The translations under genes and the position numbers were made by a program. This document shows positions 16,271 to 25,750 of a stretch of DNA of 64,000 nucleotides, piece by piece. The stretch lies in NCBI GenBank assembly GCA_016286555.1, contig JAEETA010000001.1:1-64000 (forward strand). Direction: 5' to 3'. Each line of letters begins with the position of its first letter. Positions within the stretch are counted from its first letter, which is position 1. Under the pieces are notes generated by a model. That model saw only the letters and a list, made by a program, of their open reading frames with translations. It had not been told where the DNA came from and did no database searches. This DNA comes from Lachnospiraceae bacterium. Its GTDB lineage: Bacteria; Bacillota; Clostridia; Lachnospirales; Lachnospiraceae.

Positions 16271-19200
16271 TTATAGTCCAAAACTGTCCAGAAGATTTGC
16301 AAACTCCTCGGAAGCGGTAAATGCCTGCAGGACTTCCATACGAGTGGAGGTGCTTAAGGTCTCCAGCCAGCTTGCAAGGCCCTCTGCCTCAGGCTCACGG
16401 CCAAGAACCGCACGGTAAAGATCCGTGATGAACTCGGTGTCGGATCTGTCGCGATTCACATACTCGGGCGAGAAGAAGAAGTGCACGGGCAGGTCATGGG
16501 GATCCAGTTTGTTATTAGGATCGGGCGTGCCATTCTCATCCGGGATACCAAACCAGATCATCTCCGCCCAGCCGTAGAAGCCGCCTTCCTCAGGCTCCCT
16601 GCCCAGGGCGGTCAGGTACATGGCTGCCACATACTTCCGCAGGCCTTCCGGCAGCACGGAGCCGTCGGGGTAGATGCCGCCTGCATCCAGACCCAGGTCG
16701 TCAAAATGCTCCTCTCCTTCGGGGCTGATGAGGAAGCCTGCCAGGAGCTGATCCAGAGGAATGCCTTCGAGTTCCACACGCTCTGCCCATGCTGCGATCT
16801 CTTCAGCACTTCCGGTTCTGCCCAGAACCGCCTGGTAGAGGATTGCCACAATCTCCTCGTAGGAGAGGTTCCGATTGGCAAATTCTTCGCTCATGAGGAA
16901 GCCGCGGATGATATTTGCAAAGCTGACGGAATGATCGTCATAAACCTCCAGCCAGGTCTGCAGGCCCTCTTCATCGGGCTCACGATCCAGGATCAGGAGA
17001 TAAAGATCACGCAGGACAGTCTCCTTCGGTGCAGGAGGAATGACATCGTCATCGGGCTCATCGTCCGGTTCGTCGTCGGGTTCATCCGGCTCGTCGTCCG
17101 GCTCATCATCAGGTTCATCCGGTTCGTCCGACGGCGCATCCTTGTAGGTAGCCGTGACGGTAACCGCTCTTCCGATCATGGTAAAGGTGGTTGTAGGAGC
17201 CACGCTGTTTGCAAAAGTGATGGGATCCTGAGTGGTCCAGCGGTCAAAGACTTTTCCTTCCGCGGGAGCATCCGCAGTGATGGTCACCCGGGCGCCCTCT
17301 GCGAAGTTCCCGTCACCATCACCATTTACTACTGTGACAGCGTAGGTGGGTCTGCCGACCGTGACCGTTGCAACATCAGAATCAGCGCTCAAGGTATAGG
17401 AGTCCGATGCCGTAGCCGTCATCCTGCAGAAATAGTAATAAGTTCCGGTATCGGTCCCGACAGGGATGTCATATTCCGCGCCGGTTGCTCCGCTGATGGC
17501 CTGTGGATTCGTCCCGTTTGTATCCTCACAGGAGTACCACTGATAGGTCAAAGTGTAATCGGGTCCTGCTACGGCGTCCGCAGACACTGTATTTCCGGAA
17601 GTAAATCCGTAAGTCAGGTTCAGGTCTCCGGGCTGAGATGTTACATGAGGTGCCGTCCAAAGAGCAGCTTCCCCGTCAGCGTCCTCGTAGAATACATAGT
17701 CTCTGTCATCGCTGACAAATGCAGTCGCGCTCCCTTTTCCGGAAAGACCGGATGTTAATGCCACAGATGCATCCGCCGTAGTCGGAAGGGACTGGGATGT
17801 AATTCCAATCCTGGCAAATTCCGTCAGGTCATCTGCGATAGTGACGATTTTTCCGGTAGGAAGATAAACATTCTCCGTCACAGGGCTTGCGGAAGCAGGG
17901 GTTGACACCGTGTTCCCACTAATCTGGACGCTACCGGATACGGAAAAATCGGGATCACGATGTTGGCTATCCAGGTAGATTCCTCCACCATTCGCAATAC
18001 AGCCTGTACCCGTTGCACTTGCTTCATTTCGCACAATAGCGCCACCGTTCAATCGAACACTTCCGTCATACACACAGTATATTCCGGCTCCCAGGGACTT
18101 TACGCCATCGCCATCCGCAGTGATTTTGTTACCTGAAATCAAGGCATTGGCCCCAATATCCAGCGCACTATTACTACTCACTGAATTAGAACAGATACCT
18201 CCACCTACAGTTCTCGGGTCTTCTCCCGAAACATTATTGCATCTGCATTCATTCGCATTGATGATTCCGCCTTCAGAAAGGTTTGCAAAACCGTAAGAAT
18301 ACACCCCTCCACCCATGACTTTGCTTCCCCCGACGCAAAGATTACCGGTGATTCGGCTTCCATTCTCCATTTTCAGGTTACTCCCAGGACTGACATCCAC
18401 CCCACCCCCCATGGAATTAAAATCGGACTCCACAAGGTTATCTGCTATGGCGCTTCCGCCCTTCATAATCAAATCCGTTCCTGCAAATGCTATTCCGCCA
18501 CCAATAGAACTATCGGTATGATCTCCTGCATACTGACAGACATTTCCGCAGATTGTGCTCCCGCTTCCTAAAAGCAATGTATGGTCAGTGCTATTGGTAA
18601 CCTCAAACTGGATACCCCCACCACTGGCATACCTCTCAGAAGAATATACGTAATTCTTACAAATCGATCCGCCATAGATTTCCAAATCAGCATTATGGGA
18701 ATAGATACCTCTGCCTCTGTAATTGTCCGGATGCGTAATCATGCCCCCGTTCACGGTGACAGTAGCACCGGAAATGGGCTTGGTATAGGTGACTGCAGGA
18801 CTGTGGGTTGCATCGGGATCACTGTCGTAAATCTTGAATACTGCACCAACGTTTACACGGATGGTTTCATGAGCAGGTGCACCGTAAAGAACATGCCCGT
18901 TCAGGTCCAGGTTCACATTACCGTTAATCTGCAGCGCATCCGTCAGGTTGAGATCAGCGGTGAGCTGATAGCAGTGAAGGTCCGTATCATTCGCTCCCAG
19001 AGCATGGGTGCCGGGCTCGGAAGAGATGTAGGAGGATGCGGGGACAGCGCCTGGAAGGTGCCCCCCATCTTCAATCAGCCCCAGATTCTCCATGGTCACA
19101 TTTCCGGAAGAACTGTCATATGTTCCGTTGATGAACGTTCCACTATTCCAAGTAAAATCATCATAACCCTGGATCAGATTATTGCCTGTTTGCGCAGTAT

Positions 19201-20191
19201 TATTGGATACTATACCTCCGTTCATAGTCACATTTCCCCATAGGTACATTCCTCCCCCTATTTCAGCAGAAGTATTTTCACTAATCCTTCCACCATTAAT
19301 AACAATTATGGATGATCTGCTAGATTGATAAATTCCTCCACCCTGATGATCAGGCGTACGACCACACGTCGTCATTGCAGCATTTCCTTGAAGCAATCCG
19401 CCGTTCATGGTAAAAGTTCCACTGCCTATGGATATCCCGCCGCCGCAATCGGCTCTGTTTTCCCGAATTATCCCCCCATTTAGTTCAAATGTGTTCCCAT
19501 TTGAGAAAGCTATTCCACCCCCATACTCTGAACTGTTTCCCGCTATGATTCCATCGTTCAAGATAAATGAAGTCGCCGTCACTCTAGTGGCCCCTATACC
19601 CACACCACCGCCACCCCAAAGTGCAATATTATTACAAATGGTTCCCCCATTCATAACAAAGGAACCATAGTCTCGAATTCCCCCACCGCGGAAATCATCA
19701 GAAACATATCCTCCCGTAATGATTCCACCGGGTACTGCATCCGATTGGCTATCATCGGGTTTCGTATAGGTAATGGCAGGAGTATGGGTTGCCGTAGGAT
19801 CACCATCCTCCAGATCCAGAGAGGCTCCCTGCTCGATAAAAATGACATATCCGTCATCTTCTGCAACTGTCAGAGCTCTGTCGATCACATGGCCGTTCAG
19901 ATCCAGGGTCACAGCACTGCCATTCGGGATCACGAGGCCGCACTCTCCATTTGCATTGGAGCAGGTCACATCTGCGGTGAGCTGCACAAAGCCACCCAGG
20001 TCAAAGGCCTCCTGGAGCTTTGCCCAGGTATCTGCCTCATACGGGATGCCTCTGGTGCCGGCGCCTTCAAGCGTGTTTGAAGCCACGGCTTCTGCTTTCA
20101 TGGGGCTCCCCAACCCCGTCAGCATGCCCACGACCATGGCCATGGTCAGCACCACTGCTAAGCTGCTGCGTCTTGCTTTCATCCCTTTCAT
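16271..20191 (-). CDS. Giant secreted beta-helix protein with acidic linker and four-unit DUF4214 tail
   Basis: 1306 residues from the ATG at 20191, which has AAAGGGG 6 bases upstream; an in-frame ATG at 20266 lacks a site. Signal peptide residues 1 to about 34. Two blocks of right-handed beta-helix repeats (GGGI, MNGG, ITGN-type rungs) span roughly 60-830. An Ig-like segment follows (about 850-940), then a Bacterial-repeat/InlB-B-like domain (AVTVVNGDGDGNF, about 949-1016). An acidic DEPD repeat linker follows (about 1020-1050), and a 251-residue tail of four DUF4214-like units ends the protein. The tail lacks the Cys linker of its relatives. It probably acts as an extended adhesin or matrix protein; no catalytic residues are evident. 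Confidence 0.9.
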   Translation of the reverse strand: MKGMKARRSSLAVVLTMAMVVGMLTGLGSPMKAEAVASNTLEGAGTRGIPYEADTWAKLQEAFDLGGFVQLTADVTCSNANGECGLVIPNGSAVTLDLNGHVIDRALTVAEDDGYVIFIEQGASLDLEDGDPTATHTPAITYTKPDDSQSDAVPGGIITGGYVSDDFRGGGIRDYGSFVMNGGTICNNIALWGGGGVGIGATRVTATSFILNDGIIAGNSSEYGGGIAFSNGNTFELNGGIIRENRADCGGGISIGSGTFTMNGGLLQGNAAMTTCGRTPDHQGGGIYQSSRSSIIVINGGRISENTSAEIGGGMYLWGNVTMNGGIVSNNTAQTGNNLIQGYDDFTWNSGTFINGTYDSSSGNVTMENLGLIEDGGHLPGAVPASSYISSEPGTHALGANDTDLHCYQLTADLNLTDALQINGNVNLDLNGHVLYGAPAHETIRVNVGAVFKIYDSDPDATHSPAVTYTKPISGATVTVNGGMITHPDNYRGRGIYSHNADLEIYGGSICKNYVYSSERYASGGGIQFEVTNSTDHTLLLGSGSTICGNVCQYAGDHTDSSIGGGIAFAGTDLIMKGGSAIADNLVESDFNSMGGGVDVSPGSNLKMENGSRITGNLCVGGSKVMGGGVYSYGFANLSEGGIINANECRCNNVSGEDPRTVGGGICSNSVSSNSALDIGANALISGNKITADGDGVKSLGAGIYCVYDGSVRLNGGAIVRNEASATGTGCIANGGGIYLDSQHRDPDFSVSGSVQISGNTVSTPASASPVTENVYLPTGKIVTIADDLTEFARIGITSQSLPTTADASVALTSGLSGKGSATAFVSDDRDYVFYEDADGEAALWTAPHVTSQPGDLNLTYGFTSGNTVSADAVAGPDYTLTYQWYSCEDTNGTNPQAISGATGAEYDIPVGTDTGTYYYFCRMTATASDSYTLSADSDVATVTVGRPTYAVTVVNGDGDGNFAEGARVTITADAPAEGKVFDRWTTQDPITFANSVAPTTTFTMIGRAVTVTATYKDAPSDEPDEPDDEPDDEPDEPDDEPDDEPDDDVIPPAPKETVLRDLYLLILDREPDEEGLQTWLEVYDDHSVSFANIIRGFLMSEEFANRNLSYEEIVAILYQAVLGRTGSAEEIAAWAERVELEGIPLDQLLAGFLISPEGEEHFDDLGLDAGGIYPDGSVLPEGLRKYVAAMYLTALGREPEEGGFYGWAEMIWFGIPDENGTPDPNNKLDPHDLPVHFFFSPEYVNRDRSDTEFITDLYRAVLGREPEAEGLASWLETLSTSTRMEVLQAFTASEEFANLLDSFGL
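17041..17130 (-). repeat. DEPD/DEPDDEPD codon-repeat linker
   Basis: Degenerate tandem repeats of about 12 bases encode alternating Asp-Glu-Pro-Asp units between the InlB-like domain and the DUF4214 tail. Synonymous codons differ between units, so the repeat is not recent. It may still vary in length between strains and would act as an extended, negatively charged stalk. Confidence 0.8.
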
Positions 20192-20297
20192 ATTTTCCCC
20201 TTTCCTCATACAAAATAAACCATTCATCAAATACCAACTACTGTGCATCTCAATAACCCATTTCACGGGCTCTTTTTCGTTCCTATCACCCGACCCG

Positions 20298-22205
20298 TCA
20301 CTCCGCAGAACGTTCCTCCGAAGGCTTTCTCTCCCGAATCTCCGGTAAGAGGGTCAGGAAGAAAAAGAGCAGCAGGCTCCGCCCCGGAAAGAGGGGATTT
20401 TCCGTCAGCCCCTGGAGGAAAAATCCCAGCTGCACCGTCAGGACAAAAACGCCCTGCCAGCCACCCTCCTTGCGCAGAAGCCGCCGAAGGACCCGGATGA
20501 TCACCCACAGGTTCAGCAATAGGAGCAGGAGCCCTGCGGGAATGCCGAAATTGTATGCCATCTGCAGAAACCCGTTGTGGGCGTGGAGCAGGTGGAATCC
20601 GGGAAGGAGCCACACATCCGGGTAGACAGGCACATGCCCGAAGAGGTTCAGTTCAGAGATCACATAGCCATAGATGGCAGCCCGGATCCCCAGGATCCGC
20701 TCTCCCGGAAATGACGGAAGTGTCAGATATAAGGGATGCTCCGCATCCCTTCCGGGTGTAACCCCGTCCGCATAGGCCAGCACCTTCCCGCCGCTTCCCT
20801 CCGTCCGGGAGGGCAGAGCGACAGCAGAGGCAGTGGATACGGACGTCCGGGTCAGCAAAGGGAGTAGCCCGGACAGGGAAGCCGTTTTGCTTTCCGGCAG
20901 GAGCGCTGCAGGATCACCTGCCCCGGCGCACATCCATTCTCTATCCTCAGACGCACCGGGGAGCTGCGAAGTATATTCCTTCAGCACTTCCTCCGTATCC
21001 TCGGAGCGCATGCGCCCCAGGAAGGCATCCATGAATTCCGGTAAGGAAACAAAGCGGTCGGAGTCGATTCCGTCAAAGGACCGCCAGCTCTTCTGCTCAT
21101 CATATTCATCCCAGAACCAGATGGGATGATGGCGCAGCGCGGGTACGTAACGGATGGCTCCGTAGACCGGCAGGAAACAGACCGCCGCTGCCAGAACCAG
21201 CGCCAGTCCCTTCCTAAAGAAGCGTAAAAAGAATATCCGATCTGCGAAGAAGCGTTCCTCACAGATCAGCCAGATCAGGGTAGTCAAAAAGAAGGTCAGC
21301 ATGGTACTGCGTCCCAGGCTGAAGATCGCCAGGTCACAGAGCACTGCTGCCAGTAAAGAAAAGCACAGCAAACCTGCCTTCCGCCCTTTGCATGCGGCGT
21401 CCTTCCTGCGAATGTCCGAGAGTTTCGCCAGCACGGCTGCGTAGGTCAGGAAATAGAACATGGCATTGCTGTTGCTGTTGTAGAAATATCCGTGGTACCG
21501 GGGCATGTCATAGGGGCGATAGAGAAGGGCCCTGCCCTGAACCCAGAAAAAGCCCAGGATGATGCCGTCCGCCAGTCCCCGAAGGAGCTCTTCATTGTCC
21601 TCCCGGGATGCGGGCTGCAGGAAAAGCGCACCGAACATCACCAAGAACCAGAGGGGCCAGATGGCTTCGTTAACGGAGAGAACGCACCATGCCAGCATTC
21701 CCATCCACAGGTAAAACACCACAGTTAACGGTGCGGAAGTGCATTTCGTGTTGGATTTCCCTGCAAACAGGGTTCTCCACAGAGCGATGGCTACCGATCC
21801 GTAAGCGACCACTTCCAGGATACCCACCGCCAGAGCGGGATTGTAAGCACTGCCATACTCCGCATGAGCGCGGTAGTACAGAATGCCGCAGATGCCGGAA
21901 AGCAGGAACCAGCTACCGTAAACAAGGATCAGGAGCCATCTACCGCGTCCCGGTTTTTCGGCACTCTGCATTCCATCGGCGGTGGACGCCACAGCACCGA
22001 AACCGTCCACTGCTTTCCTCGCCTTCAGAAACCTGCACAGGATCACGGGCAGGATACAAAAGCCCGTGAGATTGACAGCCATCTGCCACTCATGTCCCGC
22101 ACCGTTGCAGCGCACTACATCGATCCATACCAGGCCGAAGGCGCAGAGGGCATACAGCACTCTGCATCCGTATTTATTTGTGAGATTCGCGAGCCTTTCG
22201 CGCAT
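20298..22205 (-). CDS. O-antigen ligase/polymerase-like membrane protein
   Basis: 635 residues from the ATG at 22205; an in-frame ATG at 22223 has no binding site, while GGAGG precedes 22205. About eleven hydrophobic spans with a large outside loop of roughly 190 residues (about 350-535). After the loop the motif HNGFLQMAYNFGIPAGLL matches the WaaL/Wzy family signature. Enzymes of this fold polymerise undecaprenyl-linked repeat units or ligate polymers outside the membrane. The gene overlaps the upstream GT4 gene by 32 bases. No flippase is visible in the window; it may lie to the left. Confidence 0.85.
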   Translation of the reverse strand: MRERLANLTNKYGCRVLYALCAFGLVWIDVVRCNGAGHEWQMAVNLTGFCILPVILCRFLKARKAVDGFGAVASTADGMQSAEKPGRGRWLLILVYGSWFLLSGICGILYYRAHAEYGSAYNPALAVGILEVVAYGSVAIALWRTLFAGKSNTKCTSAPLTVVFYLWMGMLAWCVLSVNEAIWPLWFLVMFGALFLQPASREDNEELLRGLADGIILGFFWVQGRALLYRPYDMPRYHGYFYNSNSNAMFYFLTYAAVLAKLSDIRRKDAACKGRKAGLLCFSLLAAVLCDLAIFSLGRSTMLTFFLTTLIWLICEERFFADRIFFLRFFRKGLALVLAAAVCFLPVYGAIRYVPALRHHPIWFWDEYDEQKSWRSFDGIDSDRFVSLPEFMDAFLGRMRSEDTEEVLKEYTSQLPGASEDREWMCAGAGDPAALLPESKTASLSGLLPLLTRTSVSTASAVALPSRTEGSGGKVLAYADGVTPGRDAEHPLYLTLPSFPGERILGIRAAIYGYVISELNLFGHVPVYPDVWLLPGFHLLHAHNGFLQMAYNFGIPAGLLLLLLNLWVIIRVLRRLLRKEGGWQGVFVLTVQLGFFLQGLTENPLFPGRSLLLFFFLTLLPEIRERKPSEERSAE

Positions 22206-23361
22206 CCTCGAATGCCTCCACATAACGGGGCACCACGGCCTCCGTCAGATACTCCGGAAAAACTGGTTCCTCCGGGCCTTTGTCGCCCAAGGCTTCCAGC
22301 TCCAGATCCCCCTCCAAAAACGCCAACGCCTCTCCCATGGCTTTGGTCCAGGCGTCGGGATCCATCGGATCTGATGTGTACACAGCCTGCCCCTTCGTTA
22401 CCTCCAGCAGGCAGGATTTTTTCGTCATGACCACCCGCTTGCCTCTTCGCATGGCTTCGATGGGTGGAATGCCGAAGCCCTCAAAAATGCTGGGGAAGAG
22501 GAAGAGCCTGCAGCCCTCGTAAAGGGCGTCCCGTTCCTCGTTGCTCACGTACCCCGTATCCACCACCAGATCCCTGATCTGCAGATCCGCGATGGCTCTT
22601 TCGAAACTCTCACGATCTCCGCCCACGCCGCTGATGACCAGTTTTGCAGGCTCCGGTCCTCTTCCGGCACGCCACTTTTCTTTCTGCGTGGAAAGGGACT
22701 TCAGGACAGTGATGAGATTCTTGTGGGGAAGCATGGAACTGACACAGTAGTCATATTTCCCTTCCCGGAGGTCATACTCCTCCAGCGCGGAAGCAAGGGT
22801 TCCGGGCTCCACCGCTTTCCCGGCAGGCACGGGATCGTAGATCATGCGCACCCGATCCGCCGCCGCGGGACAGAAACGGAGCAGATCCTTTTTCCCGTAC
22901 TCGGAGCTGACCACCACCAGATCCGCGGTACGGCAGGTGTGCCTCCAGGCCTGTTTCATGTACTCCACACGGCCTTTGGAAAAATACTCCGGATAGTGCA
23001 ATGCCTGGAGATCGTGGATCGTCACCACGTAGGGGACGGATCCTTTGCGGGAGCGGGGCTTGCTGTAGATGGGGATGTAGAGCACGTCCACGCCGCTGCG
23101 CCGCACCAGACTGTCAAAATACAGGTTTTCCCACAGCACCCGGGCAGGACGCTTTGCCGCATCCACGGGGCATTTTACCCGGGTCATGTTGGGGTAGTCC
23201 TCCACGGGAGCAAAGGAGTCGTAATTGTCCCGGGCGGTAAAGAGCAGATATTGATTCTCCTGATCCAGCGTCCCGAAGCCTTCCAGAAGGGCCCGGAGGA
23301 AGCTCTCCGTGCCGCCCACAATGCCGGGACGCATCCACAGGGCATAGATTCCGATCTTCAT
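22174..23361 (-). CDS. Glycosyltransferase family 4
   Basis: 395 residues. The N-terminal domain opens with GIYALWMRPGIVGGTESFL, the glycine-rich acceptor-side loop of GT4. The C-terminal half shows YDYCVSSMLPHKNL (around 212), then FPSIFEGFGIPPIEAMRRGKRVV with the paired glutamates. It belongs to the RfaB/mannosyltransferase-like branch. It begins 13 bases after the DUF4214 beta-propeller-like gene and overlaps the ligase/polymerase gene, so it is firmly part of this operon and likely extends the repeat unit. Confidence 0.9.
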   Translation of the reverse strand: MKIGIYALWMRPGIVGGTESFLRALLEGFGTLDQENQYLLFTARDNYDSFAPVEDYPNMTRVKCPVDAAKRPARVLWENLYFDSLVRRSGVDVLYIPIYSKPRSRKGSVPYVVTIHDLQALHYPEYFSKGRVEYMKQAWRHTCRTADLVVVSSEYGKKDLLRFCPAAADRVRMIYDPVPAGKAVEPGTLASALEEYDLREGKYDYCVSSMLPHKNLITVLKSLSTQKEKWRAGRGPEPAKLVISGVGGDRESFERAIADLQIRDLVVDTGYVSNEERDALYEGCRLFLFPSIFEGFGIPPIEAMRRGKRVVMTKKSCLLEVTKGQAVYTSDPMDPDAWTKAMGEALAFLEGDLELEALGDKGPEEPVFPEYLTEAVVPRYVEAFEDARKARESHK

Positions 23362-23374
23362 AGTCCCTCCAAGC

Positions 23375-25666
23375 CTACCTGGGCTCCTCCCAGTCGCCTA
23401 CCTGAATGCCGTAGAGATTGCACAGATTCAGGAACTCCTGAGAATCCGCCACCTCGTTGGATACCTGGGAACGGGTCCTGCCCTTTGCCAGGCGGTCTTT
23501 CCAGAAGTTCAGTCCGTCGGGCTCGGGATGACGACCGAAGGCCACCAGATACAGATGATCCACAAAGGCCTCATCGTCGTACCCGTGGTTCTGGAACTCG
23601 GGGCTGTTCATGAAATAGACCATCACATGACGGCCGGTATCCTCGTGGGAACAGATTTTCTGCACCCAATGCTCCATGCCCTCTTCCTCGGGCTCACGGT
23701 CCAGGGTGTAACGATACAGACGGGTCACGAACTCCCGCACGCCTGCCTCTTTGTTACACCCTTCATAGGTGCAATGGCCGGTGGGAATGGTGCCGTAAGC
23801 GGGAACGGTGATCTTTTTGCCCACCTTCATGCCATACTCCGCACAGAGGTTGGAGAATTCCCGGCTCTCGGAGAAGCCGTCGAAGATCTTCTCTCTGGAG
23901 GAACCGGTGGTGAGCTTATCCACCCAGAAGGTGGTCTCGTTTTCCTCGGGAGTCCGGTTAAAGAGACCGCGATAGAGGTACAGTACAAAGTGCTCGTTAC
24001 AGAAATTTCTGTTGTTGAACTCCGGGGAAAAATAGAAGCCTGCTGCCACCTCGATGGCGGATTTTTCACCGCTCACCAGGAGCTGTACCCAGCCTTCGTC
24101 CTCGCCGCCCTCGGGGGTACGGCCCAGCACGATCTGATACATACGGGTGACAAAGTTGCGGATCTTGGCCTCATCCGCAGGCAAGGGCAATGTGTAAAAA
24201 ACGGGCGTGGAATTGTTGGTCACATACCAGGTCACTTCGCCGCCGATGACCACAGGACGGCACTTGGAAAGGCTTGCGGAGATGGTGCGCTCCGCACCTA
24301 CTTTTTCTCCTGCGCCGTTAAAGTACTGATAGTGCACCACGGGATCCTTATCGGGATACTGATAGGAACCGTCCTTTAAACGCTTCTCCTCCCACATTGC
24401 TACCAGCAGGTCATCGGAAAGCTTCACCAGATGGACGTCGGAGGCGCTGTACTGGCCGCCCCGGGCGTAGCTCGTCAGATAGGTGGTCTGATACTCTGCC
24501 AGGCTGTTCTTGCTGACGGTGGTAATAAATGCGTTGTAGGGATCGGTCCGCTGCATATCCGCATTCTGAGAAATGATGGAACCGGTGATCAGGTATGCGG
24601 AGGAAGCTGCCTCGATCTCTCCCAGCATGGCGCCGGTGTAATTGGCTCCGGTCTCGCCGTAAAAACTGGTAAAGGTCAGGCTTGCAAAACTGACATTGCT
24701 GCCATTATGGATGGTACCGCTGTTGGCGTTGGTGCCGTAGTAGCCGAAGACATAGCCTCTGGGATAAGCATCACCCAGATCGCCGGTGAGGACTCTGTCC
24801 CCGTCCAGGGCCAGCTTCTGGTCAAAGGAGTGGCTCACATAGCCCTGGCTCAGATTGGAGACCTTCCAGAAGAAATCGGAGAGGGTCATGTCACTCTTCT
24901 TCACCACCAGGGTCATGTTGGACTGGTGATTTTTCCCGTCCTTCGAGCTTGCATACATGGTATGCGCGGTACGGATGTAGAGATAGTTGTCCGTATCGAT
25001 CATGCTGCAGGTGCCTGCGCGGAACATCTGTCTGGTGTTGGCGCCGTAGACGCTGCAGACCTTGGACTGGCGCACCCAGTTCCTGTTGTATTTCACCACA
25101 CGAAGGACTTCGCAGGAATCGGACTCTTCGGTATTGTCATCGCCGAAAACGAAGTAAAACGCATCGGAAGCCGCATAGAAACCGCCGAACTTGGTCAGCT
25201 CGGGATCGATGCGCTTCGTTGCGGTGAGCTTGAAATTCGCATCATAAGTCTCCACCACGATCTTCTGCTCGGTGGTGAGATACTCCACGCGGTAAAATCC
25301 GCCTCCGTCGATGGGGACCAGATAGGAGTAGACCGGAACGTTGGAATAGCCGGAGTACTCATAATGGATGTTGGTGCTGACAGCAGCAGTGGGATCCGTT
25401 ACGGCGATGCCGTCCGCGCCGGGAAGCGTTCCCTGCTCTGCTCCCGCAAAAACGCTGTCCGAATCCTCCGACAGCTCGCCTCCCAGAAACTCCAGGTCCG
25501 GATCCATCTCCGGAGTCACGCCTTCGCTAAAGGTCGGCTCTTCATAGACTGTTTCGGGTTCTGTTACCTCTGCCGCCAGGGCTCTAGAGGAAACTCCCGG
25601 GGAAGTCAGAACCATGACTCCCGCAAGGACGCCGGCCAGCAGCCGGAACACACGCTGATATCTCAT
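23375..25666 (-). CDS. Secreted beta-rich protein with 265-residue DUF4214 tail
   Basis: 763 residues. Signal peptide residues 1-32 (ends SRALAA). An acidic linker follows to about residue 95. Residues 100-495 are beta-rich and may be a propeller-like fold: repeats such as GGGFYRVEY, DAFYFVFGDD, TDNYLYIRT and DDLLVAMWEE recur at about 45 residues. The last 265 residues (499-763) are four DUF4214-like units with linker VPAYGTI and HCTYEGC. Length and cysteine spacing are identical to the transglutaminase-like protein tail. First gene of the second surface operon. It may be a matrix-binding or sugar-sensing protein; the central fold is inferred. Confidence 0.88.
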   Translation of the reverse strand: MRYQRVFRLLAGVLAGVMVLTSPGVSSRALAAEVTEPETVYEEPTFSEGVTPEMDPDLEFLGGELSEDSDSVFAGAEQGTLPGADGIAVTDPTAAVSTNIHYEYSGYSNVPVYSYLVPIDGGGFYRVEYLTTEQKIVVETYDANFKLTATKRIDPELTKFGGFYAASDAFYFVFGDDNTEESDSCEVLRVVKYNRNWVRQSKVCSVYGANTRQMFRAGTCSMIDTDNYLYIRTAHTMYASSKDGKNHQSNMTLVVKKSDMTLSDFFWKVSNLSQGYVSHSFDQKLALDGDRVLTGDLGDAYPRGYVFGYYGTNANSGTIHNGSNVSFASLTFTSFYGETGANYTGAMLGEIEAASSAYLITGSIISQNADMQRTDPYNAFITTVSKNSLAEYQTTYLTSYARGGQYSASDVHLVKLSDDLLVAMWEEKRLKDGSYQYPDKDPVVHYQYFNGAGEKVGAERTISASLSKCRPVVIGGEVTWYVTNNSTPVFYTLPLPADEAKIRNFVTRMYQIVLGRTPEGGEDEGWVQLLVSGEKSAIEVAAGFYFSPEFNNRNFCNEHFVLYLYRGLFNRTPEENETTFWVDKLTTGSSREKIFDGFSESREFSNLCAEYGMKVGKKITVPAYGTIPTGHCTYEGCNKEAGVREFVTRLYRYTLDREPEEEGMEHWVQKICSHEDTGRHVMVYFMNSPEFQNHGYDDEAFVDHLYLVAFGRHPEPDGLNFWKDRLAKGRTRSQVSNEVADSQEFLNLCNLYGIQVGDWEEPR

Positions 25667-25728
25667 ATTATCATCCCTTCTTTCTCGTTGGTCGTTTCTA
25701 TGCAGAATAGGGCCAATTTTTCTTACTT

Positions 25729-25737
25729 ATTATACCA
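25729..25737 (-). promoter_or_regulatory. Extended -10 promoter of surface operon 2
   Basis: Minus strand TGGTATAAT, a perfect -10 (25734-25729) with the TGn extension; no good -35 element is present at 17 bases. The leader is about 55 bases. It lies just outside the left end of the small inverted-repeat element described next. Confidence 0.65.
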
Positions 25738-25750
25738 TATATATGCTATT

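Noticed and set aside
17041..17130. CRISPR-like repeat
   Set aside because: The repeat is in frame, encodes DEPD units and has no spacers.
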